From assembly GCA_050433985.1 (NCBI GenBank), contig JBNPWE010000012.1:1-64000 (forward strand): a stretch of DNA of 64,000 nt, in the 5' to 3' direction. The notes below the pieces were generated by a model. The model ran no database searches. It saw only the letters and a program-made list of their open reading frames with translations, and had not been told where the DNA came from. This DNA is from JACIYW01 sp014359745 (GTDB taxonomy: Bacteria; Pseudomonadota; Alphaproteobacteria; Rhodobacterales; Rhodobacteraceae). Of the stretch, positions 9,079-18,172 are shown one piece after another; position 1 is the stretch's first letter, and the number at the start of each line of letters is the position of its first letter. The translations under genes were made by a program, and so were the position numbers.

Positions 9079-11144
9079 GCGAACTTGAAGAGTATCATCA
9101 GAGCCTCATGGCCGACATCCGCCGCGAAGCAGACGCCAGCGGCATTTTCCCTGTCGAAGCGTTTTTCGACCGGATGACAGAGCGATTGACTGAAGCGGGC
9201 GAACTGGAAGTGGCTGATCGCGCATATTATCAGAGCGGCGAGGGCGGACAGAAACTTCGTATCGATGGCTATGCAGGCGATCCGCGCGACAGCGAAGGGG
9301 TCCTCGGCCTGATCATCTGCGATTTTGCCGATAGTGAAGGGGTTCAGACCTTCGGCAAGAGTGATGTGCCTCCGATCCTCAACCCATTGATCCGTTTCTT
9401 GAAGAAGGCAAAGACCGAAGACTTTCGTGATGCACTCAACGAGGCGAACCCGGCGTTTCAGGTCTCCGACCTGATCATTGCGACATGGTCGCAGGTCACG
9501 AAGGTCAAACTGATCCTGATTTCGAACCGCCAGTACATTGGCCGGGACGACACGGTGAAGTTGGCGGACTTGGGCGAGGTACCTATAACTTGGTCGGTGT
9601 GGGATCTGGCACGTTTCGAACGCTTTGACCGGTCTGGTCAGGCGCGCGAGGACATGGTCATCGACTTTGCCAAGGACTTTGGCGCCCCTCTACCCGCACT
9701 CAAGGCTTCGCAGACTGGAGCTGCGCTGGAAAGCTACCTGCTGATTGTGCCAGGGGAGCAGTTGGCCGCAATCTATGACCGTTGGGGCGCCCGCCTGCTT
9801 GAGGCCAATGTGCGATCTTTCCTTCAGGCACGGGCAAAAACGAACAAAGGAATTCTAAAAACCATAAAGGACACACCCGAGCTCTTCTTCCCCTACAACA
9901 ACGGGCTTTCAGCTACGGCCGACGAGGTATCCTGTGTGCGAACGGACGATGGTCTAGCGATCGCATCAATCAGCAACCTGCAGATCGTGAATGGCGCGCA
10001 GACGACTGGCTCGATCCACAGCTCTTTGAAATCGGCCAAAGACCAACTGCCGGAGGTATTCGTTCAGGTGAAGTTGACTGTCGTATCTCCAGACAAGACC
10101 GAAGACATAGTGCCGAAGATTTCGGAATATGCCAACACACAGAACAAGGTAAACGCAGCCGATTTCTTCTCGAACCACCCATTCCACATCCGGACCGAGC
10201 AATTCTCACGTAATGTGATTTTCACGGCCCGCGAAGGCGAACGCCATGACAGCAAATGGTTCTATGAGCGTTCACGTGGACAGTTCATCAACGCGCGGCC
10301 GAAGATAAAGGGCAAGTCCCAAGCGAGCTTCGACATTGAATTCCCCAAGGCACAGCTTTTCAGCAAGACCGACCTTGCGAAATTCGAATTCTCAGCAGCA
10401 GGTCAGCCCCATATCGTGTCGCGCGGCGCTCAGAAGAACTTTGCCGAGTTCGCAAAAGATATTGGCGAGGCCTGGGCGAAGAGCGACACGAAGTACGACG
10501 AACTCTGGTATCGACGGCTGATTTCCAAGGCTATCGTTTTTCGCTGGCTGCAAACCGAGGTTCCGAAGCAGCCCTGGTACGAAGGCGGCTACCGCGCAAA
10601 CATCGTCACCTATTCCTTGGCCAAGGTGTTTCATGACGCCAACGGCGAAAAACAGGTGCTCGACCTCGATGCCATTTGGCGGCGGCAATCCGTTCCAGAA
10701 GCGCTGCAGCGCGCACTGCTCCTTGCCGCAGCCGAAGCGCATGATGTCGTCACTCACCCTCCTGCTGGCGTGCGGAACATGTCGGAATGGGCAAAACAGC
10801 AGGCATGCTGGAACGGGGTGAAAGGGCGCACGCTGAACTACGACGAGGACTTCGAAACCTGTCTGACGCTTGCAGAAACCGCTCGTACGGCAAAACGCGA
10901 CGAAAAGGCCAAGAAGGTTTTGACCGAGGGCATCAACGCCCAATCCGAGGTTGTGACACTAGGGGCGGATTTCTGGAAAGAGGTCCTCACCTGGGGGCGT
11001 GAACGGAAACGCCTCACACCAAAGGACCAGCAGATCCTCGACGTATGCGCATCGATGCCACGACGTCTTCCGTCAGACCTGCAATCACGCCACGCACTCG
11101 ACGTCCTTGGTCGCATGCGAGATCAGGGATTCGGCGACGGTTGA
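9075..11144 (+). CDS. AIPR (abortive infection phage resistance) family protein
   Basis: A 689-residue AIPR family protein (PF10592). Typical core pieces are NVRSFLQARAKTNKGI, ELFFPYNNGLSATADEV and ISNLQIVNGAQTTGS, in the middle third. The family was named from lactococcal abortive-infection proteins and recurs in Z1/DUF4420 operons. Its biochemical role here is not known to me. The GTG start overlaps the DUF4420 stop, so four genes from MORC to AIPR form one tightly coupled operon. The gene ends just before the conserved block at 11,173 that also follows the cargo of prophage 2. Confidence 0.88.
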   Translation: MSELEEYHQSLMADIRREADASGIFPVEAFFDRMTERLTEAGELEVADRAYYQSGEGGQKLRIDGYAGDPRDSEGVLGLIICDFADSEGVQTFGKSDVPPILNPLIRFLKKAKTEDFRDALNEANPAFQVSDLIIATWSQVTKVKLILISNRQYIGRDDTVKLADLGEVPITWSVWDLARFERFDRSGQAREDMVIDFAKDFGAPLPALKASQTGAALESYLLIVPGEQLAAIYDRWGARLLEANVRSFLQARAKTNKGILKTIKDTPELFFPYNNGLSATADEVSCVRTDDGLAIASISNLQIVNGAQTTGSIHSSLKSAKDQLPEVFVQVKLTVVSPDKTEDIVPKISEYANTQNKVNAADFFSNHPFHIRTEQFSRNVIFTAREGERHDSKWFYERSRGQFINARPKIKGKSQASFDIEFPKAQLFSKTDLAKFEFSAAGQPHIVSRGAQKNFAEFAKDIGEAWAKSDTKYDELWYRRLISKAIVFRWLQTEVPKQPWYEGGYRANIVTYSLAKVFHDANGEKQVLDLDAIWRRQSVPEALQRALLLAAAEAHDVVTHPPAGVRNMSEWAKQQACWNGVKGRTLNYDEDFETCLTLAETARTAKRDEKAKKVLTEGINAQSEVVTLGADFWKEVLTWGRERKRLTPKDQQILDVCASMPRRLPSDLQSRHALDVLGRMRDQGFGDG

Positions 11145-11172
11145 TCCTCGGACGGCCACGCCCCCCTCCCAA

Positions 11173-11420
11173 TGGTTCCTCCCGGGCGCGACCCGTATGC
11201 GGGGGGGCGCAGCGCGGCGTTTCGCTAGCGACAGGCACTTTCACCGGGGAATCCAGGCGGAAGCCACTTCGCGCGGCCCATTCGATTAAATTTCTTTATA
11301 TCAATAGTTTACAAAATCACGACCTTGGCGTGCTGGATTCTTTTACGGAATCCAGGGAATCCACTTTTCGGAAGCCACCTTGGCCGGAATCCAGCCAGCG
11401 GAAGCCCCCTTTTTCGAACC
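11173..11420. repeat. Right anchor of the cargo slot, copy 1: hairpin plus GGAAKCCA array
   Basis: A non-coding block with a close relative at 53,358-53,610. It opens with a CCCG/CGGG hairpin and the palindrome CGCTAGCG (11,223-11,230). Seven octamers of the form GGAAKCCA follow, at about 11,248, 11,259, 11,347, 11,356, 11,370, 11,386 and 11,400 (the last ends in C). Between octamers the two copies diverge, while the octamers and the palindrome are kept. Open frames across it are interrupted and differ between copies. It could be a structured RNA, a protein-binding array or the remains of an integration site. Confidence 0.6.
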
Positions 11421-11457
11421 ATGAGAATCTGGCAAGAGTCACTCGTGATCGCGAAAA

Positions 11458-14400
11458 TTAGCTGTCCTTATGATCCGCGCTGACAGTTTCCGCCCCTGCT
11501 TCGAACACCAGTTCTGGCAAGACCACTTCCCACGCATCGCGGCGAAGCAGGTGGTGATACGCCTCGTCGCCGTCCTCGTGCCGCCAGTGCAGGATTGCCG
11601 AGACCTCGCCTCGCAGGAAGGTCGTTCCATCGGGCGGGCTAAAGGCGCGCGACAGGCGGGCAACCGTCTGGCCCTTGGCATCTTCAATCCGCCACCGCTC
11701 ACCGTCGCGGATCAGGCGAACGGGGTCACCGGGTCGGGCCGATGCAATGGCGTTCAACGATGGTGTACGCGGCCTTAGACGGCCCGCAAAGGACAGGTCG
11801 ACCAGCTTCGGATCGGGCGGCAGGTAGCGCAGGCGGGCGCGTGGCAGGGCGGCTGTGTCGGGTATGACACGGCGCTGAAGGACCGCGTCACTTGGGCGAG
11901 AAAAGGCATGCGGACCATCGGACAGGACGGTCAGGGTCGATCGCGCCCGCGTCATGGCGACATAGAACAGGCGGCGGGGAGCGTCGGCATCCTCACCGCG
12001 CGAGGGGCGATCCCAGCCGCCGTTCAGGATCGCGACATGATCGAACTCCAGCCCCTTGGCGCGGTGCGCGGTCATGAGCAGCAAGCCCCGCTGTTCGCCC
12101 CGCGCCTCCCGCGCCCATTCGCCGAACCACTGCACGAGGTCAGGCACCGGGGCGGCCTTTTCGACCAGTTCGCGCGCCAGCAGGCCTACGCCTTCGCCGA
12201 TCAGATCGGTCCAGCGGGATTGCGGCTGGGCGTTCAGGATCGCGACCAGATCGGGGATCGTCAGCAGCCGCGTCCGATCGGCCAGCAGGGCGCGGATGAA
12301 GCCTTGCATCTCGCGCAGGCGCCACAGGCTGGGCAGGGTTTCATTGGCCATGTCGATGGGAATGCCCAGCGCCTCGGCATAGGCGCGCACGGGTTCCAAA
12401 CGCCGCCAGTCGCGGGCGATCACGGCGCAGCGCCGCCAGGACCAATCTGGATCCAGCCGCGACAGGCGCACGAGTTCATCCAGCGCAGCCACCGCCTGCG
12501 CGGCATCGCCACCCGCATCCAGCAGAGTGACGCGCCCCTGCGCCACCGGGTCGAGTGCCGCCCAATCGCCCCCCGGCATCGCCTTGGCACGGGCGCGGTT
12601 CACGGTGATGTCGTGGCCTGCCTTCATTCGCGCGGCGGCAGGGGCGATCACAGCATTAGCTGCGGTGATGATATGAGCGGATGAGCGATAGTTCTCGGTC
12701 AGCCAGACGGGTTTGGCGGCATAGTCGCCCTCGAACCGTCGGATGAAGTCAATGCTGGCCCCGGCGAAGGCGTAGATGTTCTGATCATCGTCGCCCACCG
12801 CAAAGAGGCTGATACGCAGGTCATCATCGAGCGACCGGCCCGCCACCGCACTGATCAGGGCGTATTCCTCGGGGCCGATGTCCTGATATTCGTCGACCAA
12901 GAGCCAGCGGTAGCCTTGGATCAACGTCTCGCGCAGCGCCTCGGCCTCGGGCTTGGTCAGACCGTCGCCGCGCAGCAGCGCCACCGCCTGCATGACGATG
13001 CCGTCGAAATCGCGCGGGCCGTCGGTATTGCCCACAAAGCTGGCCCCCATCAGACGCATCGCCAGCGCGTGACAGGTGGAAACCGTCACCCTCGCCGCAT
13101 CATTCCCGATCAGGCGGCGCAGGCGTTCACGGATTTCAGCGGCCGCATGGCGGTTGTAGGTCAGCACCAGAATGCCGCGCGGGTCTTCACGCTTCACGCG
13201 GATGAGGTAAGCAATCCGGTGCACCAGCACCCGCGTCTTGCCAGACCCCGGCCCTGCAAGCACCAGCACGTTGGTCTGTTCGCGGTCGTCGCGGACGATC
13301 TCGGCCTGCGCCGGGTTGTCGAGCGCATCGACAATCGTCCGCCACGAGGTGCCGATGGTCTGCCGTCGGATTTCCGTGCCGCGTCCCGGCAGCCAACGGC
13401 GCAGGAAAGCGTCGCGGTCCAGCACGAAGTAATCCTCGGACAGGCGCTGTGCCTGATCCATCGCCGCCAGCCCCGTTTCGGCATAGGCAGCCATCACATG
13501 GGTCTGGATTGTCGTCTCGCTGTAATGTTCTTCCAGCGGGGCGAAGTGTTGCACCGTGAAGGGGCCGCCCTTGGGGTTCAGATGCACGGTGATGGCCGGG
13601 CGGAACACGGTCAGCCCCCGGCCAAGGGTAGCGACCTGCTGTTCATGCAGCCAGAGAAGCGCGCGGTCCATCAGGCGGGTCATGTCCTTGACCTCGGCCC
13701 GCAACAGCGCGTCGCCGTTCAGCGCATCCAGCATCGCGCCAAGGGTGGTTTCCACCTGAATGTCCTTGCCGCGCGTACCCTTGGCGACCTTGCCTGTCAG
13801 ATGGGACAGCAGCGCCTGTGCCCCCTGCCGCCGCAGATCCGCGGTGCGGGCGACCACGGGCCAGGATCGCTCCAGCCGCACAAAGATCGTATTCCGGCTG
13901 GCCTTGCGCAGCGTCAGGTTGCCGCGCCCGCCATCCTGATCGCGCCCGTCCTGCGCCATGCCGCGCAGGATGGTTTCCACCAGATCGGGGCGCACCTGCG
14001 CATGGCCCTTGTCGCGAAGGGCCTGGCAGGTTTCGGTCAGGTTCAAGGGTTGGGCATCGGCCCCATCGGCATCTGGTACGGCCTCTTGCATCAGGGCGAT
14101 CAGATCGGCCTCCATCCGTGCCGCGTGATCCAGACGGCGGGTCGAGGCGTCCCCGACCCCCAGATGAACATAGACCGTGATGCCCGTGTCGTTGCTGGCG
14201 ATCCCCAGAACCTCAAGATCGGCAAAGGCCCGGTGCAACTCCCGCCCTGACAAGCCGCAGTCGCCCGTCAAGTCATCCGTCGAAACCCCGGCATCGACAG
14301 GCGCATTCATCACATGGCGCACAAGATCCATCAGTTGCGTGCGCCGGCCCCCGGTGATCTGTGCCCGGGTCAGGATCGCCGCCACCTCATCGACCGAGCG

Positions 14401-16608
14401 GATGCGGAGCGACGACGGGAACACCTGCACCCGGTTTTCCTCGCGGCTCAGCAGCGTCGCCTCCTCCAGCCAGGCCACGGCGGTTTTCACGCGGGTGTCG
14501 TCGGTGGTCTTGTCGCGCTCGAACTCCTGATCCTTTTCCTCGCGCACGATCTCGCCCGGCGTGGCGACCACCTCGCCGAATTTGTGCTTTTCCATCCGCC
14601 GCAGCGCCTTCAGGATCGCGCCAATCTCATGCCTTGCCAGACGCGAGCGGGCTGAGAGCGAGAATTGCCGCTCCACATCCTCAGGGCTGAACAAGAGCAC
14701 GCAATTGGCGGGGGCGCGATCCCGGCCCGCACGGCCCGCCTCTTGCAGGTAATTCTCCAAAGACCCCGGAATGTCGCCATGCACGACCAGCCGGATATCG
14801 GGCTTGTCGATGCCCATCCCGAAAGCGTTGGTCGCGGCGATCACCCGCAACTGCCCGGTGCGAAACGCCTCTTGCACATCGCGCTTGCGCTCAGACGTCA
14901 GCCCGGCATGAAAGAAATCCGCCGCCAGCCCTTGCCCTTTCAGGAACTCCGCCACCTTTTCCGTGACCCCGCGCGTGGCGCAATAGACCACAGCGCCCGA
15001 TGCTCCCTCAGGCGGCAGGTTCGCCTCGATCGCCGACAGGATATCGGTCAGCTTGGTGGCCTTCTGCGTGGGCAGCACGGCGAAGGACAGGTTGGTGCGC
15101 ACCGCCCCGCCATCCAGCAGCATCAGGTCTACCCCAAGGCGGGTCTGGAAGTGGTCGCGGATGTCGCGCACAACCTCGGGCTTGGCCGTGGCGGTCAGGC
15201 ACAACACGGGCGCTGGGCTATCGCCCGAGAATTCCTTGATGAAGCGGCTGACATAACGGTAATCGGGGCGGAAATCATGGCCCCATTTGCTGATGCAATG
15301 CGCCTCGTCCAGCACCCACAGCCCGACCTCGCGCTGTTGCAGCACCGTGCGGATCGAAGGTGATCGCAACTGTTCGGGCGAGATCAGCAGCATCGCCGCA
15401 TCGCCCATCCGCACCTTCTCCAGCGCGTCATGGCGTTCGGGCAGCGACAGCATCCCGTTCACCGTGACCGCACTGGAAATCCCCGCCCGCGCCAGTCCCT
15501 GCACCTGATCGGCCATCAGCGCGACCAGCGGCGAGATCACCACCGTCAGCGCGCCCGTCTTGTCGAACCGCGACAGCGCCGGGATCTGGTAGCAGACCGA
15601 TTTTCCGGTCCCGGTGGGCAGGATGCCCAGCACGGATTTCCCCGCCATCGCCTCGGCCACGATGCGTTCCTGCAAGGGACGGCCCATGTCATCGACCGGC
15701 TGGGGGCGGAAGGACGGAAAGCCGAACCAGCGTTCCAGCGCGGCATTGGGGTTGTTCTTTTCCCCGCACCAGCCGCAGCTTGGGTCGCCACAGTTGGTAT
15801 CGCGCAGATGCCGCACGATCAGCCCTGCCTGCGGGAACTGCAGCCGCACCCATGGCGGCATGACCGAATCCCCGCCCGCAACCGAAATCCACGACAGCGC
15901 ATAGGCCATCGGCCAGCCGTTGCGCGGATTGGACAGGCGTCCCAGCGTCTGCTCCAACCGATGATTGCAGGCGCGGCCGTCCAGCAAGCGGCGGATGGCG
16001 CCATGCGCAGCGGCCTCGCCCGGTGCTGCGCCGCGCAGGGATTGGAACAGCGCACCGAACCCGGCCGAGGCTTCGCCCCGCGTCGTCAGGTGGTGATAGG
16101 CCAACAGCGCTTCGGGCATCTCCTGACCCAGCCGAGCAAAAGCCGCGATCTGATCCGCCAACACCTGCAATGCCAGCCGGGCATCCTGTTCGGGGTCATT
16201 CACATGCCCGACCTGCAGCCGCCCGTCCTGATAATGCTTGACGAGATGGTGATAGGGATTGCGCGGAAAAGCCAAGGGGTTCAGCCACAACGTATCAATC
16301 GCCGCGGCCCCCAACCCCGCCAACCGCGCCCGGTTGGCCACCAGATGCGGCAGGTCATGGCGCAGGATGTTGTGGCCGACCAGATGCGCCGCCCCTTCGC
16401 AAATCGCCTCAAGCCGATCCAGCGCAGGCTCCAGCGCGGCCCCCTTGTGGACCAAGGCCGCCTCACCCCGCACCGCCGCAAACGCGAAAAGCCGCGCCGA
16501 CTTCGGATCGACCTCCAGATCAATCGAGACGCAGCGTGACAGGAAAAGGGCAGGGTCAAAGGTCAAAAGTCGAGCATCCGAATTCCAAGGGCCAACAAAG
16601 GCCTCCAA
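11458..16608 (-). CDS. DEDDh exonuclease-RecQ-UvrD helicase fusion
   Basis: A 1,716-residue three-part protein. Residues 1-165 look like a DnaQ-type exonuclease (SIDLEVDP, GHNILRHDL, NDPEQDARLAL). A cysteine cluster CGDPSCGWCG sits at 273-282. Residues 305-650 are a RecQ helicase (PTGTGKS 331-337, DEAH 434-437, QEAGRAGRD 622-630). From 1,100 on is a UvrD/Rep helicase (AGPGSGKT 1118-1125, VDEYQD 1238-1243, AHRAKGLEF, YVAMTRA). The start is TTG; a TTG near codon 16 is an alternative. In prophage 2 the same place holds ParB-methyltransferase genes, so this gene looks like cargo. It probably processes DNA ends or unwinds foreign DNA; defence or recombination are both possible. Confidence 0.88.
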   Translation of the reverse strand: MEAFVGPWNSDARLLTFDPALFLSRCVSIDLEVDPKSARLFAFAAVRGEAALVHKGAALEPALDRLEAICEGAAHLVGHNILRHDLPHLVANRARLAGLGAAAIDTLWLNPLAFPRNPYHHLVKHYQDGRLQVGHVNDPEQDARLALQVLADQIAAFARLGQEMPEALLAYHHLTTRGEASAGFGALFQSLRGAAPGEAAAHGAIRRLLDGRACNHRLEQTLGRLSNPRNGWPMAYALSWISVAGGDSVMPPWVRLQFPQAGLIVRHLRDTNCGDPSCGWCGEKNNPNAALERWFGFPSFRPQPVDDMGRPLQERIVAEAMAGKSVLGILPTGTGKSVCYQIPALSRFDKTGALTVVISPLVALMADQVQGLARAGISSAVTVNGMLSLPERHDALEKVRMGDAAMLLISPEQLRSPSIRTVLQQREVGLWVLDEAHCISKWGHDFRPDYRYVSRFIKEFSGDSPAPVLCLTATAKPEVVRDIRDHFQTRLGVDLMLLDGGAVRTNLSFAVLPTQKATKLTDILSAIEANLPPEGASGAVVYCATRGVTEKVAEFLKGQGLAADFFHAGLTSERKRDVQEAFRTGQLRVIAATNAFGMGIDKPDIRLVVHGDIPGSLENYLQEAGRAGRDRAPANCVLLFSPEDVERQFSLSARSRLARHEIGAILKALRRMEKHKFGEVVATPGEIVREEKDQEFERDKTTDDTRVKTAVAWLEEATLLSREENRVQVFPSSLRIRSVDEVAAILTRAQITGGRRTQLMDLVRHVMNAPVDAGVSTDDLTGDCGLSGRELHRAFADLEVLGIASNDTGITVYVHLGVGDASTRRLDHAARMEADLIALMQEAVPDADGADAQPLNLTETCQALRDKGHAQVRPDLVETILRGMAQDGRDQDGGRGNLTLRKASRNTIFVRLERSWPVVARTADLRRQGAQALLSHLTGKVAKGTRGKDIQVETTLGAMLDALNGDALLRAEVKDMTRLMDRALLWLHEQQVATLGRGLTVFRPAITVHLNPKGGPFTVQHFAPLEEHYSETTIQTHVMAAYAETGLAAMDQAQRLSEDYFVLDRDAFLRRWLPGRGTEIRRQTIGTSWRTIVDALDNPAQAEIVRDDREQTNVLVLAGPGSGKTRVLVHRIAYLIRVKREDPRGILVLTYNRHAAAEIRERLRRLIGNDAARVTVSTCHALAMRLMGASFVGNTDGPRDFDGIVMQAVALLRGDGLTKPEAEALRETLIQGYRWLLVDEYQDIGPEEYALISAVAGRSLDDDLRISLFAVGDDDQNIYAFAGASIDFIRRFEGDYAAKPVWLTENYRSSAHIITAANAVIAPAAARMKAGHDITVNRARAKAMPGGDWAALDPVAQGRVTLLDAGGDAAQAVAALDELVRLSRLDPDWSWRRCAVIARDWRRLEPVRAYAEALGIPIDMANETLPSLWRLREMQGFIRALLADRTRLLTIPDLVAILNAQPQSRWTDLIGEGVGLLARELVEKAAPVPDLVQWFGEWAREARGEQRGLLLMTAHRAKGLEFDHVAILNGGWDRPSRGEDADAPRRLFYVAMTRARSTLTVLSDGPHAFSRPSDAVLQRRVIPDTAALPRARLRYLPPDPKLVDLSFAGRLRPRTPSLNAIASARPGDPVRLIRDGERWRIEDAKGQTVARLSRAFSPPDGTTFLRGEVSAILHWRHEDGDEAYHHLLRRDAWEVVLPELVFEAGAETVSADHKDS

Positions 16609-16749
16609 GCCATTGATAACCTTGTCATCAGGATTCGATAGCCTTAGATTTCAGCCGCGAGGTGCTTTTCGGTATTGGTGCGCTTCCTGCCGCCCTGCCG
16701 TAAATTGACCGCTCCGAGATGCAGACAGCCTTTTCGGGGCGGGCTGAAA

Positions 16750-17313
16750 CTAAGACCAACAATCTGCGCCGAAGGCTGGTTGGCCGATCCTATACACCCT
16801 GCCCCGCGCATCGTCTTTTGCGGAAACCACGACCAGCCCCAGCTTTTTCTTCAGCACACCCGAGATCACACCTCTGGCCGAATGAGCCTGCCACGCAGTC
16901 GCCGCAACGATCTCCGCGATGGAGGCACCGTCGGGGCGCTGCAGCATCGCAATCAACATGGCCTGCTTCGTGCCAACGCGCTGGGTCGGCAGCTTCTGGG
17001 ACGACGCTTTGGCGGCATGTTCGCGGATCGCGACAACGGTCTTGACCACCACCGGCTCGATCCCGATGGCCAGCAGCCCGGCGTCGGTGACCACCAGCGT
17101 GGTGCCATGGCCATCGCCCGTTTCGCGCCAGAGGGGTTCGCCCTTGCGGATGTCGGCATCGACCTCCTCGATCCAGCCGTGGCTGATCATCCGGGTCACG
17201 GCCATCTTCGCCGCCGCACCGGCCAGCCTCTTGGGCAGCGGCAGGGCGATATTGTCGGGACGCTGGGCCCCGGCGCTGAGGATGAGGGTCTGGGTTTCGC
17301 TCAGCTTTGTCAT
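16750..17313 (-). CDS. DUF3489 domain protein (copy 1)
   Basis: A 187-residue protein with two DUF3489-like segments: an N-terminal part (LSETQTLILSAGAQRPDNI ... MAVTRMISHGWIEEVDAD) and a C-terminal winged-helix-like part (GTKQAMLIAMLQRPDGASIAEIVAATAWQAHSARGVISG). Both halves look like helix-turn-helix folds, so DNA binding is likely, but no target is known. The homologue in prophage 2 is 57,434-57,991, with the same position and strand. It belongs to the leftward group of small genes that lie between the cargo region and the terminase in both prophages. Confidence 0.8.
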   Translation of the reverse strand: MTKLSETQTLILSAGAQRPDNIALPLPKRLAGAAAKMAVTRMISHGWIEEVDADIRKGEPLWRETGDGHGTTLVVTDAGLLAIGIEPVVVKTVVAIREHAAKASSQKLPTQRVGTKQAMLIAMLQRPDGASIAEIVAATAWQAHSARGVISGVLKKKLGLVVVSAKDDARGRVYRIGQPAFGADCWS

Positions 17314-17322
17314 GGCGTTCCC

Positions 17323-17547
17323 CTATTGGTCGTTGGTGGCAAGAAAGGCTTTGACGCGCGACATCAGGTCGTTGTGACCGTTCGCATCGGCACCAAGGAT
17401 CACGTCGCCATCATCGTCGCGCTCAAAACCCGCGATCTCGCGCAGCAGGGCGATGGCCTCAATGCAGGCGGCGAGGCGTTCGGCCTCCCATGCGGCGGTG
17501 ATCGCATCCTGTTCGATCTGGTGGCGCTGGGCGGGGTCAAGCGGCAT
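17323..17547 (-). CDS. Small hypothetical phage protein
   Basis: A 74-residue protein (MPLDPAQRHQIEQDAIT ... VKAFLATNDQ), acidic and mostly helical in appearance. It sits 9 bases upstream of the DUF3489 gene and overlaps the next gene upstream by 11 bases, which suggests one operon. Prophage 2 has no counterpart between its DUF3489 gene and 58,090. Function unknown. Confidence 0.55.
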   Translation of the reverse strand: MPLDPAQRHQIEQDAITAAWEAERLAACIEAIALLREIAGFERDDDGDVILGADANGHNDLMSRVKAFLATNDQ

Positions 17548-17764
17548 GTTCGCCCTCCTTGAAGGCGCTGTCGGTGATCTGGCGCAGGAGGCTCGCGTAG
17601 TGGTTCAGGGTGCCGACATGACCCCAATTGATCTCGTCGGGGTCGGTCTCGAAATGGTCGTCGCTCAGGGCTTTCAGGCGCTCCAGCATCGCGTCGATCT
17701 GGAACTTGCTGGTCATGAAGGCGTCGAGGGCTTTGGTGTTGTCGGTGGCGCGGCGGGTGGTCAT
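17537..17764 (-). CDS. Small conserved phage protein (copy 1)
   Basis: A 75-residue protein with the conserved core LSDDHFETDPDEINWGHVGTL and a C-terminal helix ending DSAFKEGEHAA. The homologue at 58,090-58,359 keeps this core (FETQPDEISWGHVGTLEHYASLL). It begins at an ATG that follows GGAGAC. I know no function; conservation in two diverged prophages says it is a real gene. Confidence 0.7.
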   Translation of the reverse strand: MTTRRATDNTKALDAFMTSKFQIDAMLERLKALSDDHFETDPDEINWGHVGTLNHYASLLRQITDSAFKEGEHAA

Positions 17765-17866
17765 GGTGCGGTCTCCGAGGATGAGTTGAATCGTTTTCGT
17801 GTAATCAGCATCGCTCTGTCGGGGTGCGTAGTGTAGGCAATTCCAAGCAATATCAGTGCTTTCTGA
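17765..17866. promoter_or_regulatory. Conserved leader upstream of the small leftward genes (copy 1)
   Basis: About 100 bases that match 58,381-58,461 of prophage 2 in scattered blocks: CATCGCTCTG, GTAGGCAATTCC, AGCAAT and CAGTG followed by TTTTCTGAT or CTTTCTGAT. Neither copy has a shared open frame here, so the blocks are likely a promoter or operator for the leftward operon. No exact sigma-70 hexamers are convincing. Confidence 0.4.
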
Positions 17867-18163
17867 TTACACTCCGGGCGCATCGGCTCTTGGCACCACA
17901 TGCACCCACTGGCATCCGATCCACATGTAGAGATGGGCGAATTCGCGCGTCGGGCGGGACAGGATGCGGGGATCACGGGGCGGGCTGAAGCAGTCCAGCG
18001 CCTCGGCCGTGACCTGCCGGATTTCGCGGGCGGTGAGGATGTCTTCGGGTTTCCAGCGCGCCAGCGCGGGCAGCATCTGGGCGAGATAGCCGTCGAAATG
18101 CACATAGACATGCGCTCATTCCCCGGGTCCAACTTCCATGGCGATTTGCGCGCGTGTGCTCAT
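17867..18163 (-). pseudogene. STRAQI-type small phage gene broken by a nonsense codon
   Basis: From the ATG at 18163 the frame reads MSTRAQIAMEVGPGE, then TGA (18118-18116), then AHVYVHFDGYLAQMLPALARW and on to the stop at 17867. MSTRAQI followed by a Y-x-HFDGY motif is a recurrent layout of a small prophage protein family, so the TGA looks like a single CGA-to-TGA change in an otherwise intact 98-codon gene. A product restarted at the ATG at 18103 would lack the first 20 residues. At this place prophage 2 has an unrelated gene (58,462-58,824). Confidence 0.65.
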
Positions 18164-18172
18164 GGTGCCGGC

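Noticed and set aside
11045..11461. 138-codon frame across the right anchor block
   Set aside because: The matching frame in prophage 2 has stops, and the conserved octamers occur in more than one frame, so the block is better read as non-coding.
12916..14250. Long open frame (444 codons) on the plus strand inside the RecQ-UvrD gene
   Set aside because: It is antisense to a protein with intact helicase motifs, is rich in Gln/His/Arg/Pro from GC-rich reverse codons, and has no family features.
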